Notes: a model not told the origin generated them from the sequence alone. 64,000 nucleotides of DNA from Spirosoma agri (GCF_010747415.1 NZ_JAAGNZ010000001.1:186001-250000); one strand, 5' to 3'; shown: positions 46,378 through 55,691, counted from the first letter of the stretch. Numbers and translations are program-made.

Positions 46378-46647
46378 ATGGCAAAAGAATCAATCAAAGC
46401 ACGGGAGCGGAAACGTGAAGCACTTGTAGCTAAGTATGCGACAAAGCGTGCTGCTCTGAAAGCTGCTGGTGACTATATCGGTCTGGACAAGCTACCTAAA
46501 AATGCATCGCCTGTTCGTCTGCACAATCGGTGCAAACTGACAGGACGCCCACGGGGTTACATGCGCAAGTTTGGTATCTCTCGGGTAACGTTCCGTGAGA
46601 TGGCATCAGCCGGTAAAATCCCAGGTGTAACTAAATCAAGCTGGTAG
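46378..46647 (+). CDS. rpsN: Ribosomal protein S14, zinc-free type
   Basis: An 89-residue S14 lacking the CxxC pairs of the zinc-binding form (core [27 protein letters not shown]). This is the long C-minus type. A gap of 89 nt with a promoter-like element follows. Confidence 0.96.
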   Translation: MAKESIKARERKREALVAKYATKRAALKAAGDYIGLDKLPKNASPVRLHNRCKLTGRPRGYMRKFGISRVTFREMASAGKIPGVTKSSW

Positions 46648-46682
46648 TTCCAGTACCATTTCCATTTGTAATTCAGTTTCCG

Positions 46683-46690
46683 TAATTTTG
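46683..46690 (+). promoter_or_regulatory. Internal promoter element upstream of rpsH
   Basis: TAATTTTG fits the -7 consensus. TTTG lies only 14 nt upstream, shorter than usual. It may give an extra start for rpsH onward. Confidence 0.45.
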
Positions 46691-46736
46691 CGAACTTTCT
46701 TGGAAACAAGGGTTTGCAAGTAACGCAACACTAAGA

Positions 46737-47135
46737 ATGAATACAGATCCAATAGCAGATTTTCTGACTCGTATCAGAAACGCTATCCGGGCCAAGCACC
46801 GGGTTGTCGAAATTCCTGCTTCTAATATAAAGAAAGAAATTACTAAGGTTTTGTACGATAAAGGGTACATCCAGAACTACAAGTTCGACGATAGCTCTGT
46901 ACAGGGTACGATTAAAATCGCTCTGAAGTATAATCCTACGACGAAGCAACCCGCTATTGTTGATCTGCAACGCATCAGCCGCCCAGGTCTACGTCAATAC
47001 CGGGGAGCTGACCATCTCCCCCGTATCCTGAACGGATTGGGTGTGGCCATCATCTCTACGTCGAAAGGCGTTATGACGGACAAAGAAGCAAAAGTGCTGA
47101 ATGTGGGTGGTGAGGTATTGTGTTACGTGTATTAA
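46737..47135 (+). CDS. rpsH: Ribosomal protein S8
   Basis: A 132-residue S8 ([55 protein letters not shown]). It binds central 16S rRNA and in Escherichia coli represses the spc operon. Confidence 0.97.
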   Translation: MNTDPIADFLTRIRNAIRAKHRVVEIPASNIKKEITKVLYDKGYIQNYKFDDSSVQGTIKIALKYNPTTKQPAIVDLQRISRPGLRQYRGADHLPRILNGLGVAIISTSKGVMTDKEAKVLNVGGEVLCYVY

Positions 47136-47147
47136 TCCGAACGAACG

Positions 47148-47705
47148 ATGTCACGCATAGGTAAGAAACCCATCGCCCTTCCAAGCAACGTTACCTTGTC
47201 CGTTGATGGACAAAACGTTGTGACCGTAAAGGGGCCCAAAGGCACGCTGACCCAAACGATTGACCCGGACATTTCGGTAGCAGTCGAAGAAGGGCAGATA
47301 CAAGTGTCACGCCCTACTGAACAAAAACGTCATAAAGCACTACATGGCCTGTACCGTTCACTGGTAAGCAACATGGTCGTCGGTGTTAGTGAAGGTTTTA
47401 AACTGAACCTCGAAGTAATTGGGGTAGGTTATAAAGCATCCGTTGCCAACAACGTACTCGAACTTCAGCTTGGATACTCACACAACGTGTATCTGGCTGT
47501 TCCAACCGAGATCAAAGTAACGGCTGTAACTGAAAAAGGACAGAATCCGAAAGTATATCTGGAAGGATCAGACAAGCAACTTCTTGGTGATGTAGCGGCC
47601 AAAATTCGCTCACTTCGTAAAGTTGAGCCTTATAAGGGCAAAGGTATCCGTTTTGTCGGCGAGCAAGTTCGCCGGAAAGCTGGTAAGTCTTCGTCGAAGA
47701 AATAA
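47148..47705 (+). CDS. rplF: Ribosomal protein L6
   Basis: A 185-residue L6 (MSRIGKKPIALPSNVTLSVDGQNVVTVKGPKG; PYKGKGIRFVGEQVRRKAGKS). It is followed by a long inverted repeat. Confidence 0.97.
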   Translation: MSRIGKKPIALPSNVTLSVDGQNVVTVKGPKGTLTQTIDPDISVAVEEGQIQVSRPTEQKRHKALHGLYRSLVSNMVVGVSEGFKLNLEVIGVGYKASVANNVLELQLGYSHNVYLAVPTEIKVTAVTEKGQNPKVYLEGSDKQLLGDVAAKIRSLRKVEPYKGKGIRFVGEQVRRKAGKSSSKK

Positions 47706-47710
47706 ATGGC

Positions 47711-47801
47711 CTGTGGCTTATTGGTTGTATAAGATTGTCAGCGCGATTTTCACAATACGTAGATCGGATACAATCAATAAGCTACAGACAACAAACCTAT
47801 A
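47711..47801 (+). repeat. Intergenic inverted repeat, rplF-rplR
   Basis: Twenty-nt arms (47711-47730 and 47768-47787) match at 18 positions; the other two are G-U pairs. The right side continues in 7-nt words (GATACAA, TCAATAA, GCTACAG, ACAACAA). Confidence 0.8.
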
Positions 47802-47829
47802 ATCGCCTATTTGGTCGGAATCAAATAAC

Positions 47830-48183
47830 ATGGCAACTAGTAAACAAGAAAGAAGACAGCGGATTAAGTTTGGTATCCGGGCAAAAGTTTCCGGTACGGC
47901 TGAACGCCCCCGGCTGTCAGTTTTTCGCTCTAACACAGCGATCTATGCCCAGTTGATCGATGACGTAGCCGGTAACACACTAGCTGCTGTTTCGTCGGTC
48001 GAATTGAAGAGCGAAGTCGAAGGTAACACCGTCGAAACGGCGAAGAAAGTCGGACAACGGCTTGCCGAAAAAGCGCTTGCGAAGAACATCAACACTGTTG
48101 TGTTTGACCGCAATGGCTATCTGTATCACGGTAAAGTAAAAGCACTGGCCGACGCAGCCCGCGAGGGTGGCCTTAAGTTCTAG
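47830..48183 (+). CDS. rplR: Ribosomal protein L18
   Basis: A 117-residue L18 ([58 protein letters not shown]). It binds 5S rRNA. The stop codon abuts the rpsE ATG. Confidence 0.97.
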   Translation: MATSKQERRQRIKFGIRAKVSGTAERPRLSVFRSNTAIYAQLIDDVAGNTLAAVSSVELKSEVEGNTVETAKKVGQRLAEKALAKNINTVVFDRNGYLYHGKVKALADAAREGGLKF

Positions 48184-48705
48184 ATGATGAACACAAACGC
48201 AGCAAGACCGACAAAGTTTAACGAAGCCGACCTGAAAGAAAAGGTGGTCGCCATCAACCGCGTAGCGAAGGTGGTAAAAGGTGGTCGCCGGTTCAGTTTC
48301 TCGGCAATTGTCGTCGTTGGAGACGGTAATGGTGTTGTCGGATATGGACTAGGCAAAGCCAATGAAGTAACGGACGCTATTGCTAAAGGAGTAGAAGATG
48401 CCAAGAAAAATCTGGTGCAGATTCCATTGCTCAAGCATACGGTGCCTCACGAAATGGAAGGCAAATTCAGTGGTGGATTCGTTTTGCTGAAGCCTGCGGC
48501 ACCTGGTACAGGTGTAATCGCCGGTGGTGCAATGCGGGCTGTTCTTGAATCAGCTGGTGTACGCGATGTATTAGCGAAGTCAAAAGGTTCGTCAAACCCA
48601 CACAATGTAGTTAAAGCTACACTTGACGCACTTCTGAAAATGCGTTTACCGCATCAGGTTGCTTTTCAGCGCCAGATAAGTTTAGCAAAAGTATTCAACG
48701 GTTAA
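48184..48705 (+). CDS. rpsE: Ribosomal protein S5
   Basis: A 173-residue S5 with [30 protein letters not shown]. It is important for decoding accuracy. It starts with no gap after rplR (two tandem ATGs). Confidence 0.97.
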   Translation: MMNTNAARPTKFNEADLKEKVVAINRVAKVVKGGRRFSFSAIVVVGDGNGVVGYGLGKANEVTDAIAKGVEDAKKNLVQIPLLKHTVPHEMEGKFSGGFVLLKPAAPGTGVIAGGAMRAVLESAGVRDVLAKSKGSSNPHNVVKATLDALLKMRLPHQVAFQRQISLAKVFNG

Positions 48706-48724
48706 TTAGAAAGGAGCAACAGAC

Positions 48725-48904
48725 ATGGCACGAGTACGCATCACGCAGGTCAGCAGCACCATCAAGAGACCGCTTTCCCAGAAAAATGCAATCAAGTCAT
48801 TAGGCTTGGGCAAAATCAACCACAGCGTTGAGTTAGAATACAATGACTCTTTGAAAGGTGCAATCAATAAGGTGCAGCACTTAGTAAAGGTTGAAGAAAT
48901 TTAA
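48725..48904 (+). CDS. rpmD: Ribosomal protein L30
   Basis: A 59-residue protein read directly from the sequence: MARVRITQVSSTIKRPLSQK at the start, then a SLGLGKINHSVELEYNDSL core and the end VKVEEI. This is the small bacterial L30 in its usual place between rpsE and rplO. Confidence 0.95.
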   Translation: MARVRITQVSSTIKRPLSQKNAIKSLGLGKINHSVELEYNDSLKGAINKVQHLVKVEEI

Positions 48905-48905
48905 G

Positions 48906-48913
48906 TATCTTTG
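48906..48913 (+). promoter_or_regulatory. Candidate internal promoter before rplO
   Basis: TATCTTTG starts 2 nt after the rpmD stop and fits the -7 consensus. The upstream -33 is poor. Confidence 0.4.
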
Positions 48914-48914
48914 C

Positions 48915-48985
48915 GATTCTTTTGGCTTCCTGTCTGTCATGATGATCAATCATCGGTGTAGTAAGGAGTCAAAAGAATCATCTTT
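48915..48985 (+). promoter_or_regulatory. Attenuator-like hairpin before rplO
   Basis: GATTCTTTTGgCTtCCT (48915-48931) pairs with AAGGAGtCAAAAGAATC (48963-48979) at about 15 of 17 positions, followed by ATCTTTTT. An inner GATGAT-ATCATC dyad fills part of the loop. rplO starts 15 nt further on. Confidence 0.55.
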
Positions 48986-49000
48986 TTAACAATTATAGCA

Positions 49001-49477
49001 ATGAATTTAAGCAACCTTAGACCGGCAAAAGGTTCCGTCAGAGAGCGCAAGCGAGTCGGACGCGGGCAGGGATCAGGCATGGGCGGTACGTCTACGCGTG
49101 GTCATAAAGGAGCGCAGTCGCGCTCAGGTTATAGCCGCAAAACACATTTCGAAGGTGGTCAAATGCCACTGCAACGTCGTGTGCCGAAATTTGGCTTTAA
49201 GAATATCAACCGCGTCGAATACAAACCTCTCAATCTGGATTCTATCCAGGCTTTAGTTGATGAAACGCAAGCAACGGTAGTAGATATCGCTTTTCTGCTT
49301 CAACATGGGCTGGTGAGTAAAAAAGATCTTGTGAAAATCTTAAGCCGCGGTGAATTGACTGCGTCTGTAGAAGTTCATGCACATGCGTTCTCGAATAGTG
49401 CCAAAGAAGCTATCGAAAAGGCAGGTGGAAAAGCAATTGTGCCCGCTAAACAAGCGAAAGAGGAAGCAACGAACTAA
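49001..49477 (+). CDS. rplO: Ribosomal protein L15
   Basis: A 158-residue L15 (MNLSNLRPAKGSVRERKRVGRGQGSGMGGTSTRGHKGAQSRSGYSRKTHFEGGQMPLQRRVPKFGF). It is a late 50S assembly protein, immediately upstream of secY. Confidence 0.97.
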   Translation: MNLSNLRPAKGSVRERKRVGRGQGSGMGGTSTRGHKGAQSRSGYSRKTHFEGGQMPLQRRVPKFGFKNINRVEYKPLNLDSIQALVDETQATVVDIAFLLQHGLVSKKDLVKILSRGELTASVEVHAHAFSNSAKEAIEKAGGKAIVPAKQAKEEATN

Positions 49478-49504
49478 GTTGTACGGCATCAGCCGCCTAC
49501 TTTT

Positions 49505-50821
49505 ATGAACCGACTGATCACCACGTTTAAAAATATTTTTGCAATTGACGAGTTGCGGAGTCGTATCCTCAACACGTTGTTGTTTATTACGGCGTTTCGT
49601 CTCGGTTCGGCAATCGTGCTACCGGGTGTTGACCCTAGCAAACTGAATCTCAACCCTCAGGGGTTGCTCGGTTTGCTAGATACCTTTCTGGGTGGTGCGT
49701 TTAGCAAGGCGTCTATTTTTGCACTAGGCATCATGCCATATATTTCGGCATCGATTGCTATTCAGTTGCTTACGCTTGCTCTACCTTACTTCCAGAAGAT
49801 GCAGAAGGAAGGAGAGTCTGGTCGAAAACGCCTGAATCAAATTACGCGGGTATTAACAATTGGCGTAACGGCTGTACAGGCAATTACGTACATTCGTACT
49901 ACCATACCCGCTGATGCGCTATTGATTGACCGTGGTCTGTTTACCATATCCTCTCTGTTCATTTTAACTTCAGGTACAATTTTTTGTATGTGGTTAGGTG
50001 AACGAATCACAGACAAAGGTATTGGCAATGGTATATCGATGATCATCATGATCGGCATCGTATCACGGCTTCCAGGCGCTATTATCGGCGAGCAGCAATC
50101 TAGAGGTACGGGTGGAATCTTGCTTTTTGTCATTGAGTTGGTTGCGCTGTACTTCGTCGTCATGGGTGCTGTTGTCCTGACGCAAGCTGTTCGGCGGATA
50201 CCTATTCAGTACGCCAAGCAGGTTATTGGTAACAAAGTAGTGGGAGGGCAGCGACAGTATCTACCGCTTAAACTTAATGCTGCTGGGGTAATGCCAATCA
50301 TCTTTGCTCAAGCGTTGATGTTCATTCCTGGTTATCTATCGGGCCTTTTTGCGGAGAAAAGCGATTTTGCAGCTGGTGTACAAAACGCCTTCCAGAGTTA
50401 TACGACTTGGCAGTACAATGTTCTGTTCGCGCTGCTGATCATCATCTTTACATTCTTTTACACAGCTATCTCTGTTAACCCGACTCAAATTGCGGACGAC
50501 ATGAAACGTAGCGGTGGGTTTATTCCAGGGGTCAAGCCAGGGATTCAAACGTCAGAATATATTGGAACTGTTCTTGATCGTATCACACTACCAGGTGCTA
50601 TTATGTTAGCCATTGTAGCGATCCTGCCTGCTATTGCTAATTTATTGGGGATGACAAGCGGCTTTGCTCAGTTTTTTGGTGGTACATCATTGCTGATCAT
50701 GGTTGGTGTTGTTCTTGATACGTTGCAACAGGTTGAGAGTTATTTGTTGATGCGTCGTTACGAAGGATTGATGAAATCCGGTCGTGTACAGGGACGGACG
50801 AACGAGACAGTTGCAGCCTAA
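49505..50821 (+). CDS. secY: Preprotein translocase subunit SecY
   Basis: A 438-residue integral membrane protein with ten predicted membrane segments and the family signatures LGIMPYISASIAIQLL and the cytoplasmic loop around KRSGGFIPGVKPG. It forms the Sec channel with SecE. It is followed by map after 5 nt; no adk lies between them. Confidence 0.97.
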   Translation: MNRLITTFKNIFAIDELRSRILNTLLFITAFRLGSAIVLPGVDPSKLNLNPQGLLGLLDTFLGGAFSKASIFALGIMPYISASIAIQLLTLALPYFQKMQKEGESGRKRLNQITRVLTIGVTAVQAITYIRTTIPADALLIDRGLFTISSLFILTSGTIFCMWLGERITDKGIGNGISMIIMIGIVSRLPGAIIGEQQSRGTGGILLFVIELVALYFVVMGAVVLTQAVRRIPIQYAKQVIGNKVVGGQRQYLPLKLNAAGVMPIIFAQALMFIPGYLSGLFAEKSDFAAGVQNAFQSYTTWQYNVLFALLIIIFTFFYTAISVNPTQIADDMKRSGGFIPGVKPGIQTSEYIGTVLDRITLPGAIMLAIVAILPAIANLLGMTSGFAQFFGGTSLLIMVGVVLDTLQQVESYLLMRRYEGLMKSGRVQGRTNETVAA

Positions 50822-50826
50822 CGATA

Positions 50827-51666
50827 ATGGCAGGTTCCGATAAAAAAGAAAAAATGATTTATTACAGGAGCGATGAAGAAATCGCCCTGATAAAAATCAG
50901 TGCGCAGGTACTCGGTAAGGCTCATGCTGAAATTGCCAAGCTGATCCGACCCGGTGTTCAAACGAAGGAACTTGATAGGGTCGCCGAAACGTTCATTAAG
51001 GATAATGGTGGCTCTCCATCTTTCTTGGGCTACAACAAGTTTCCAGCTTCCCTGTGCATATCGGTTAATGATGTCGTCGTCCATGGTTTTCCGAGCCGTT
51101 ACGAGCTTCGGGATGGTGACATTATCTCAATTGATTGCGGAGTAAAATTAAATGGCTTTCACAGTGACAGCGCCTATACGTATCCAGTAGGAGACGTAAA
51201 CACCGCAACCCGCCGATTGCTATCCCGGACAAAAGAATCACTTTATATCGGAATAGAAAAAGCAATTGAGGGAAATCGGGTAGGTGATATCGGATTTGCT
51301 ATTCAAACGTACACGGAGAAATTTGGTTATTCGGTGGTTCGTGAATTAGTTGGCCATGGTGTTGGTCAGGACTTGCACGAGGCTCCGGAAGTGCCAAATT
51401 ATGGTAAAAGAGGGCAGGGGCCCCAATTACGTGAAGGAATGATCTTGGCGATTGAGCCGATGATCAACTTTGGTAAGAAGGGAATTGTACAGGAACGGGA
51501 CGGCTGGACGATTCGGACAGTTGATCGCAAACCTTCTGCTCACTTTGAACATACGGTAGCGGTACGTAAGGGAAAAGCGGAAATCTTGACAACCTTTGAA
51601 TACATTGAAGCAGTCACCGCGAACACGAGCCTGATGGTCGAAACACCTGAACTGATGGCGGCATAA
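50827..51666 (+). CDS. map: Methionine aminopeptidase
   Basis: A 279-residue type I enzyme that removes the N-terminal Met from new proteins. The metal ligands are visible: Asp in SIDCGVKL, Asp in GFHSDSA, His in VGHGVGQ, Glu in AIEPM and Glu in FEHTVAV. An internal ATG nine codons in (MIYYRSDEE) is an alternative start. Confidence 0.96.
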   Translation: MAGSDKKEKMIYYRSDEEIALIKISAQVLGKAHAEIAKLIRPGVQTKELDRVAETFIKDNGGSPSFLGYNKFPASLCISVNDVVVHGFPSRYELRDGDIISIDCGVKLNGFHSDSAYTYPVGDVNTATRRLLSRTKESLYIGIEKAIEGNRVGDIGFAIQTYTEKFGYSVVRELVGHGVGQDLHEAPEVPNYGKRGQGPQLREGMILAIEPMINFGKKGIVQERDGWTIRTVDRKPSAHFEHTVAVRKGKAEILTTFEYIEAVTANTSLMVETPELMAA

Positions 51667-51673
51667 AGCGAAC

Positions 51674-51892
51674 ATGGCAAAGCAGAATTCTATAGAACAG
51701 GATGGTGTGATTTTGGAGGCATTATCAAATGCAATGTTCCGAGTCGAATTAGCGAACAAGCATGAGGTAGTTGCTCATATCTCTGGTAAGATGCGGATGA
51801 ACTACATCAAGATTTTACCCGGAGATCGCGTGAAACTGGAAATGTCGCCCTATGATTTGAGTAAGGCGCGGATTGTGTATCGATACAAGTAA
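51674..51892 (+). CDS. infA: Translation initiation factor IF-1
   Basis: A 72-residue OB-fold protein ([72 protein letters not shown]), complete. Its stop codon lies inside the next inverted repeat. Confidence 0.98.
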   Translation: MAKQNSIEQDGVILEALSNAMFRVELANKHEVVAHISGKMRMNYIKILPGDRVKLEMSPYDLSKARIVYRYK

Positions 51893-51952
51893 GAACGAAA
51901 AGAAAGAGTACATCTACCTCGATTAGATTATTGCTCTTGATTTTACTTCTTA
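51890..51952 (+). repeat. Intergenic inverted repeat, infA-rpmJ
   Basis: Twenty-one-nt arms (51890-51910 and 51932-51952) match at 16 positions plus one G-U. The left arm begins with the infA TAA. The right side continues in AACTATT and AACTCTA words to the rpmJ start. Confidence 0.7.
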
Positions 51953-51971
51953 ACTATTAACTCTAACAAAG

Positions 51972-52088
51972 ATGAAAGTTAAAGCGTCCATCAAGAAGCG
52001 TAGCGAAGACTGCGTCGTGATCCGTCGGAAAGGGAAACTGTACGTGATCAACAAGAAGAATCCCCGTTATAAACAAAGACAAGGCTAA
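51972..52088 (+). CDS. rpmJ: Ribosomal protein L36, zinc-free type
   Basis: A 38-residue protein read directly: it begins [14 protein letters not shown] and ends [14 protein letters not shown]. Only one Cys is present, so this is the C-minus form without the zinc ribbon. It lies 2 nt before rpsM. Confidence 0.95.
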   Translation: MKVKASIKKRSEDCVVIRRKGKLYVINKKNPRYKQRQG

Positions 52089-52090
52089 GA

Positions 52091-52468
52091 ATGGCACGTA
52101 TTGCAGGTGTTGATATTCCAGATAAGAAGCGTGGCGAAATCGCGCTTACTTACATCTACGGCATTGGCCGCAGTCGGGCTAAGAAAATCCTGGTAGATGC
52201 AGGTATCAGTGTTGATAAAAAAGCCAGCGAGTGGTCGGATGAAGAAGCGAGCGCAGTGCGTAATGCTATTTCAAACGAGTACAAAGTTGAAGGTCAGCTA
52301 CGTTCTGAAGTTCAGTTGAGCATCAAACGTTTGATGGACATCGGTTGCTATCGCGGCTTGCGTCACCGGAAAGGGTTGCCTGTCCGTGGCCAGCACACGA
52401 AAAACAACTCACGTACTCGGAAGGGTAAGCGTAAAACTGTTGCTAACAAGAAGAAAGTCACCAAATAA
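52091..52468 (+). CDS. rpsM: Ribosomal protein S13
   Basis: A 125-residue S13 ([69 protein letters not shown]). It contacts P-site tRNA. Confidence 0.97.
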   Translation: MARIAGVDIPDKKRGEIALTYIYGIGRSRAKKILVDAGISVDKKASEWSDEEASAVRNAISNEYKVEGQLRSEVQLSIKRLMDIGCYRGLRHRKGLPVRGQHTKNNSRTRKGKRKTVANKKKVTK

Positions 52469-52485
52469 TTAATTGGTCGTTTCGA

Positions 52486-52546
52486 ATCATATATAGTCAT
52501 GTGCGGTTACTCAACCTTTGGGTAGCAAATTATGACAGCTTATGAT
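52486..52546 (+). repeat. Weak intergenic inverted repeat, rpsM-rpsK
   Basis: Fifteen-nt arms (52486-52500 and 52532-52546) match at 11 positions, with extra pairing inside. It is placed like the stronger elements. Confidence 0.4.
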
Positions 52547-52568
52547 AATGACGATTACCTAACAAACA

Positions 52569-52964
52569 ATGGCTCAAGCAAAACGCAAAGACAAAGCGAA
52601 AAAGCGGGTAGTAATTGTTGAACCCGTTGGCCAGGTACACATCCGGGCTACGTTCAACAATATTATCATTTCGATTACCAACATGAACGGCCAGGTTATC
52701 TCCTGGGCATCGGCGGGTAAAATGGGCTTCCGTGGCTCAAAGAAAAATACCCCATACGCTGCTCAAACTGCCGCTCAAAACTGCGCTACCGTTGCTCATG
52801 ATCTGGGCATGCGTAAAGCAGAAGTATTCGTGAAAGGTCCAGGATCAGGTCGTGAGTCGGCCATTCGTACCATTCAGAATTCTGGTATTGAAGTTACGAC
52901 AATTCGTGATATTACTCCGTTGCCGCACAATGGTTGCCGGCCGCCAAAACGTCGTCGCGTATAA
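52569..52964 (+). CDS. rpsK: Ribosomal protein S11
   Basis: A 131-residue S11 ([61 protein letters not shown]), complete. Confidence 0.97.
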   Translation: MAQAKRKDKAKKRVVIVEPVGQVHIRATFNNIIISITNMNGQVISWASAGKMGFRGSKKNTPYAAQTAAQNCATVAHDLGMRKAEVFVKGPGSGRESAIRTIQNSGIEVTTIRDITPLPHNGCRPPKRRRV

Positions 52965-52975
52965 CTACGGATGGC

Positions 52976-53032
52976 ATGAATAGGGGCAGGCGACATTTGG
53001 TTGTGTCTGTCCATTGTTTCACACTTATTCAT
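52976..53032 (+). repeat. Small inverted repeat, rpsK-rpsD
   Basis: ATGAATA (52976-52982) and TATTCAT (53026-53032) pair, with imperfect pairing of GGGGCAG and CTGTCC inside. It is a weaker example of the intergenic hairpins. Confidence 0.35.
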
Positions 53033-53042
53033 TCATTGAAGA

Positions 53043-53648
53043 ATGGCACGTTACACAGGGCCTAAGGCCAAAATTTCGCGCAAGTTCGGTGAGCCAATCA
53101 TGGGCCCGAGCAAAGCGCTTCAGAAGAAAAACTACGGACCAGGTATGCATGGTCGGGGGCGTAAACGGAAACAGTCCGAATATGCACTCCAATTGCTCGA
53201 AAAGCAGAAAGTAAAATATACATATGGTATTCTGGAGCGTCAGTTCCGGGCATTGTTCCACCGGGCTCAGGTTCGTGAAGGCATTACGGGTGAAAACCTG
53301 TTGAAGCTGTGTGAAGCCCGTCTTGACAATACTGTTTACCGTCTTGGTATTGCTTCGTCACGCCGTGCAGCTCGTCAGTTAGTATCGCACAAGCATATTG
53401 TTGTTGACGGTGAAGTTGTCAACATTCCGTCTTACTCGTTGAAGCCAGGCCAATTGATTGGTGTTCGTGAAAAATCGAAATCGCTCGAAGCCGTTACATC
53501 CAGTCTATCCGCTCGTAATACAAAGCGTTATAACTGGGTTGAATGGGATAATCAGGAGCTAACAGGTAAGTTTATCAGCTATCCTGAGCGTGATCAGATT
53601 CCGGAGAACTTCAACGAACAGGCCATCGTCGAATTGTATTCGAAGTAA
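53043..53648 (+). CDS. rpsD: Ribosomal protein S4, zinc-free type
   Basis: A 201-residue S4 ([59 protein letters not shown]). The N-terminus lacks the Cys cluster of the zinc form. It begins assembly of the 16S 5' domain and in Escherichia coli represses the alpha operon. Confidence 0.97.
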   Translation: MARYTGPKAKISRKFGEPIMGPSKALQKKNYGPGMHGRGRKRKQSEYALQLLEKQKVKYTYGILERQFRALFHRAQVREGITGENLLKLCEARLDNTVYRLGIASSRRAARQLVSHKHIVVDGEVVNIPSYSLKPGQLIGVREKSKSLEAVTSSLSARNTKRYNWVEWDNQELTGKFISYPERDQIPENFNEQAIVELYSK

Positions 53649-53656
53649 TTAGGCTG

Positions 53657-53724
53657 GCAGAACTCAACCGGGTTCTGCTGGTTTTACTATAAATTGTTTA
53701 TAGTCTGTGGTTTATGATTCCTGG
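53657..53724 (+). repeat. Hairpin and one-sided heptad run, rpsD-rpoA
   Basis: GCAGAAC (53657-53663) and GTTCTGC (53672-53678) form a stem. CTATAAA (53687-53693) and TTTATAG (53697-53703) form a second. From 53697 the words TTTATAG, TCTGTGG, TTTATGA and TTCCTGG follow at 7-nt spacing with no matching right arm. Confidence 0.6.
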
Positions 53725-53808
53725 TGATGGAACACATAGGCCAAATAGTATAAACTTGTTTCAGTCTTCACGCCAAGGCAGAGAACTGCTGTAAACGATA
53801 CGAAACGT

Positions 53809-54798
53809 ATGTCAATTTTAGCGTTCCAAATGCCCGACAAAGTCGTAGTGGAGAAAGCTGACGACTTTCACGGGGTGTTTGAATTCAAACCCCTTGAAAA
53901 AGGATATGGTGTGACAATAGGCAATGCGCTTCGGCGTATTCTGCTGTCGTCGCTGGAAGGTTACACGATAACAAGTGTAAAATTTCCGGGCGTGTTACAC
54001 GAATTCTCCTCCATTGAGGGTGTTGTTGAAGACGTGACCGAGATCATCTTGAACCTGAAAATGGTTCGATTTAAGAAGATTTCGGACATGGTTGACAACA
54101 AAATTACAGTCAACATTAAGAAGCAATCAGTCCTGAAGGCTGGTGATATATCTAAGTTTTCGCCGTCATTCGAAGTGCTGAATCCAGAGCTGGAAATCTG
54201 CCACATCGATGATACGCGTGATTTAGAAATGGAAATTTTTGTGGAAAAGGGTCGGGGTTATGTTCCGGCTGACGAACCACGGGCGAATGAACTGCCATTT
54301 GGGCATATTCCTATCGATGCTATTTACACGCCAATCAAAAACGTGAAGTATAGTGTTGAGAATACCCGGGTTGAGCAGAAAACAGATTACGAGCGGCTTT
54401 TACTGGACATCGAAACGGATGGATCAATTCATCCCGAAGAGGCTCTGAAAGGTGCAGCTTACATTTTGATTCAGCACTTCATGTTATTCTCGGATCAGAC
54501 GATGACGTTTGAAACGGCGAAACCGGAAGAAGAAAATGTGGTGGATGAAGAAGTACTGCACATGCGGAAACTTCTTAAAACATCATTGGCTGATCTCGAT
54601 TTGTCCGTTCGTGCTTACAACTGCCTAAAATCGGCGGATGTACGGACACTGGGTGATCTCGTTCGGTTAGAAATTTCGGACATGATGAAATTCCGCAACT
54701 TCGGTAAGAAGTCATTGACGGAGTTAGAGCAACTGGTTGCTGAGAAGAATTTAACGTTCGGTATGGACGTTGCCAAGTACAGACTAGACGAAGACTAA
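53809..54798 (+). CDS. rpoA: RNA polymerase alpha subunit
   Basis: A 329-residue alpha subunit with the N-terminal assembly domain ([21 protein letters not shown]) and the C-terminal domain ([56 protein letters not shown]). It binds promoter UP elements and regulators. Confidence 0.98.
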   Translation: MSILAFQMPDKVVVEKADDFHGVFEFKPLEKGYGVTIGNALRRILLSSLEGYTITSVKFPGVLHEFSSIEGVVEDVTEIILNLKMVRFKKISDMVDNKITVNIKKQSVLKAGDISKFSPSFEVLNPELEICHIDDTRDLEMEIFVEKGRGYVPADEPRANELPFGHIPIDAIYTPIKNVKYSVENTRVEQKTDYERLLLDIETDGSIHPEEALKGAAYILIQHFMLFSDQTMTFETAKPEEENVVDEEVLHMRKLLKTSLADLDLSVRAYNCLKSADVRTLGDLVRLEISDMMKFRNFGKKSLTELEQLVAEKNLTFGMDVAKYRLDED

Positions 54799-54800
54799 CA

Positions 54801-54869
54801 TAGTTTGTGGTTTGTAGTTTGTGGCTTAGTACCTACAGACTACAAGCTACGAACCACACACTTACAATA
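54801..54869 (+). repeat. Heptad inverted repeat, rpoA-rplQ
   Basis: From 54801: TAGTTTG, TGGTTTG, TAGTTTG, TGGCTTA, then GTAC, then from 54833 CTACAGA, CTACAAG, CTACGAA, CCACACA, CTTACAA, then TA and the rplQ ATG. The arms 54803-54824 and 54840-54861 match at 18 of 22 with 3 G-U pairs. This is the clearest example of the class. Confidence 0.9.
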
Positions 54870-55664
54870 ATGAGACACGGTAAAAAAGATAATCACTTAA
54901 GCCGGACACACTCGCACCGCGAAGCGATGTTGCAGAACCTGGCGGGTTCGCTCATTCTGCACAAGCGGATCGAGACGACCGTTGCGAAGGCGAAAGAACT
55001 ACGTAAATTCGTAGAGCCAATACTGACTCGGGCAAAAGACGATACGCACCAGAATCGTCGGATTGTATTCCAGTCGTTGACCAACAAAGAAACCGTAAAA
55101 GAACTATTTGGAGCCGTAGCAGATAAAATTGCTAGCCGTCCCGGTGGTTACACACGGATTATAAAATTGGGCAACCGGCAGGGCGATAATGCAGAAACAT
55201 GCCTGATCGAATTAGTTGACTTCAACGAAGTGCTGATCGCTGCCGCTGCTGATAAAGCTACTGCTACAACCAAAACACGTCGTAGCCGTCGGGGTAGTGC
55301 CCGTCCGGCATCGGATGAGATTCCTACGGCTGAGGTTGTTGAGGATACACCAGCCGCTGAAGCGGCTGCTACGGAAGCTACTCCCGTGGCTGAAGCACCA
55401 GCTAGTGCAGGGGACGACCTTACCATCATTGAAGGCGTTGGTCCTAAGATAGCTGAGCTGTTAAACAATGCCGGTATTACTACCTTCGCTCAATTGGCAG
55501 ATGCTGATGATGCGACGGTTCAGCAAGTACTGACAGAAGCTGGTTCACGTTTCAATGTGCATGATGCAACAACCTGGAATGAACAGGCTGCCTTAGCACG
55601 TGACGGTAAGACAGACGAACTGAAAGAGTTACAGGATCGTTTGAAAGGTGGAAAAGGAGAATAG
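54870..55664 (+). CDS. rplQ: Ribosomal protein L17 with C-terminal helix-hairpin-helix extension
   Basis: A 264-residue protein. Residues 1-125 are standard L17 ([29 protein letters not shown]). An Ala/Glu/Thr-rich linker follows (about 128-182), then a helix-hairpin-helix domain (about 183-262: [29 protein letters not shown], then [34 protein letters not shown]). That domain type is found attached to L21 and other proteins in Bacteroidota. Typical L17 is about 115-130 residues. The ATG at 54870 gives the canonical start. Confidence 0.95.
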   Translation: MRHGKKDNHLSRTHSHREAMLQNLAGSLILHKRIETTVAKAKELRKFVEPILTRAKDDTHQNRRIVFQSLTNKETVKELFGAVADKIASRPGGYTRIIKLGNRQGDNAETCLIELVDFNEVLIAAAADKATATTKTRRSRRGSARPASDEIPTAEVVEDTPAAEAAATEATPVAEAPASAGDDLTIIEGVGPKIAELLNNAGITTFAQLADADDATVQQVLTEAGSRFNVHDATTWNEQAALARDGKTDELKELQDRLKGGKGE

Positions 55665-55691
55665 TGATCGACCAATACGTCATATAGAATT

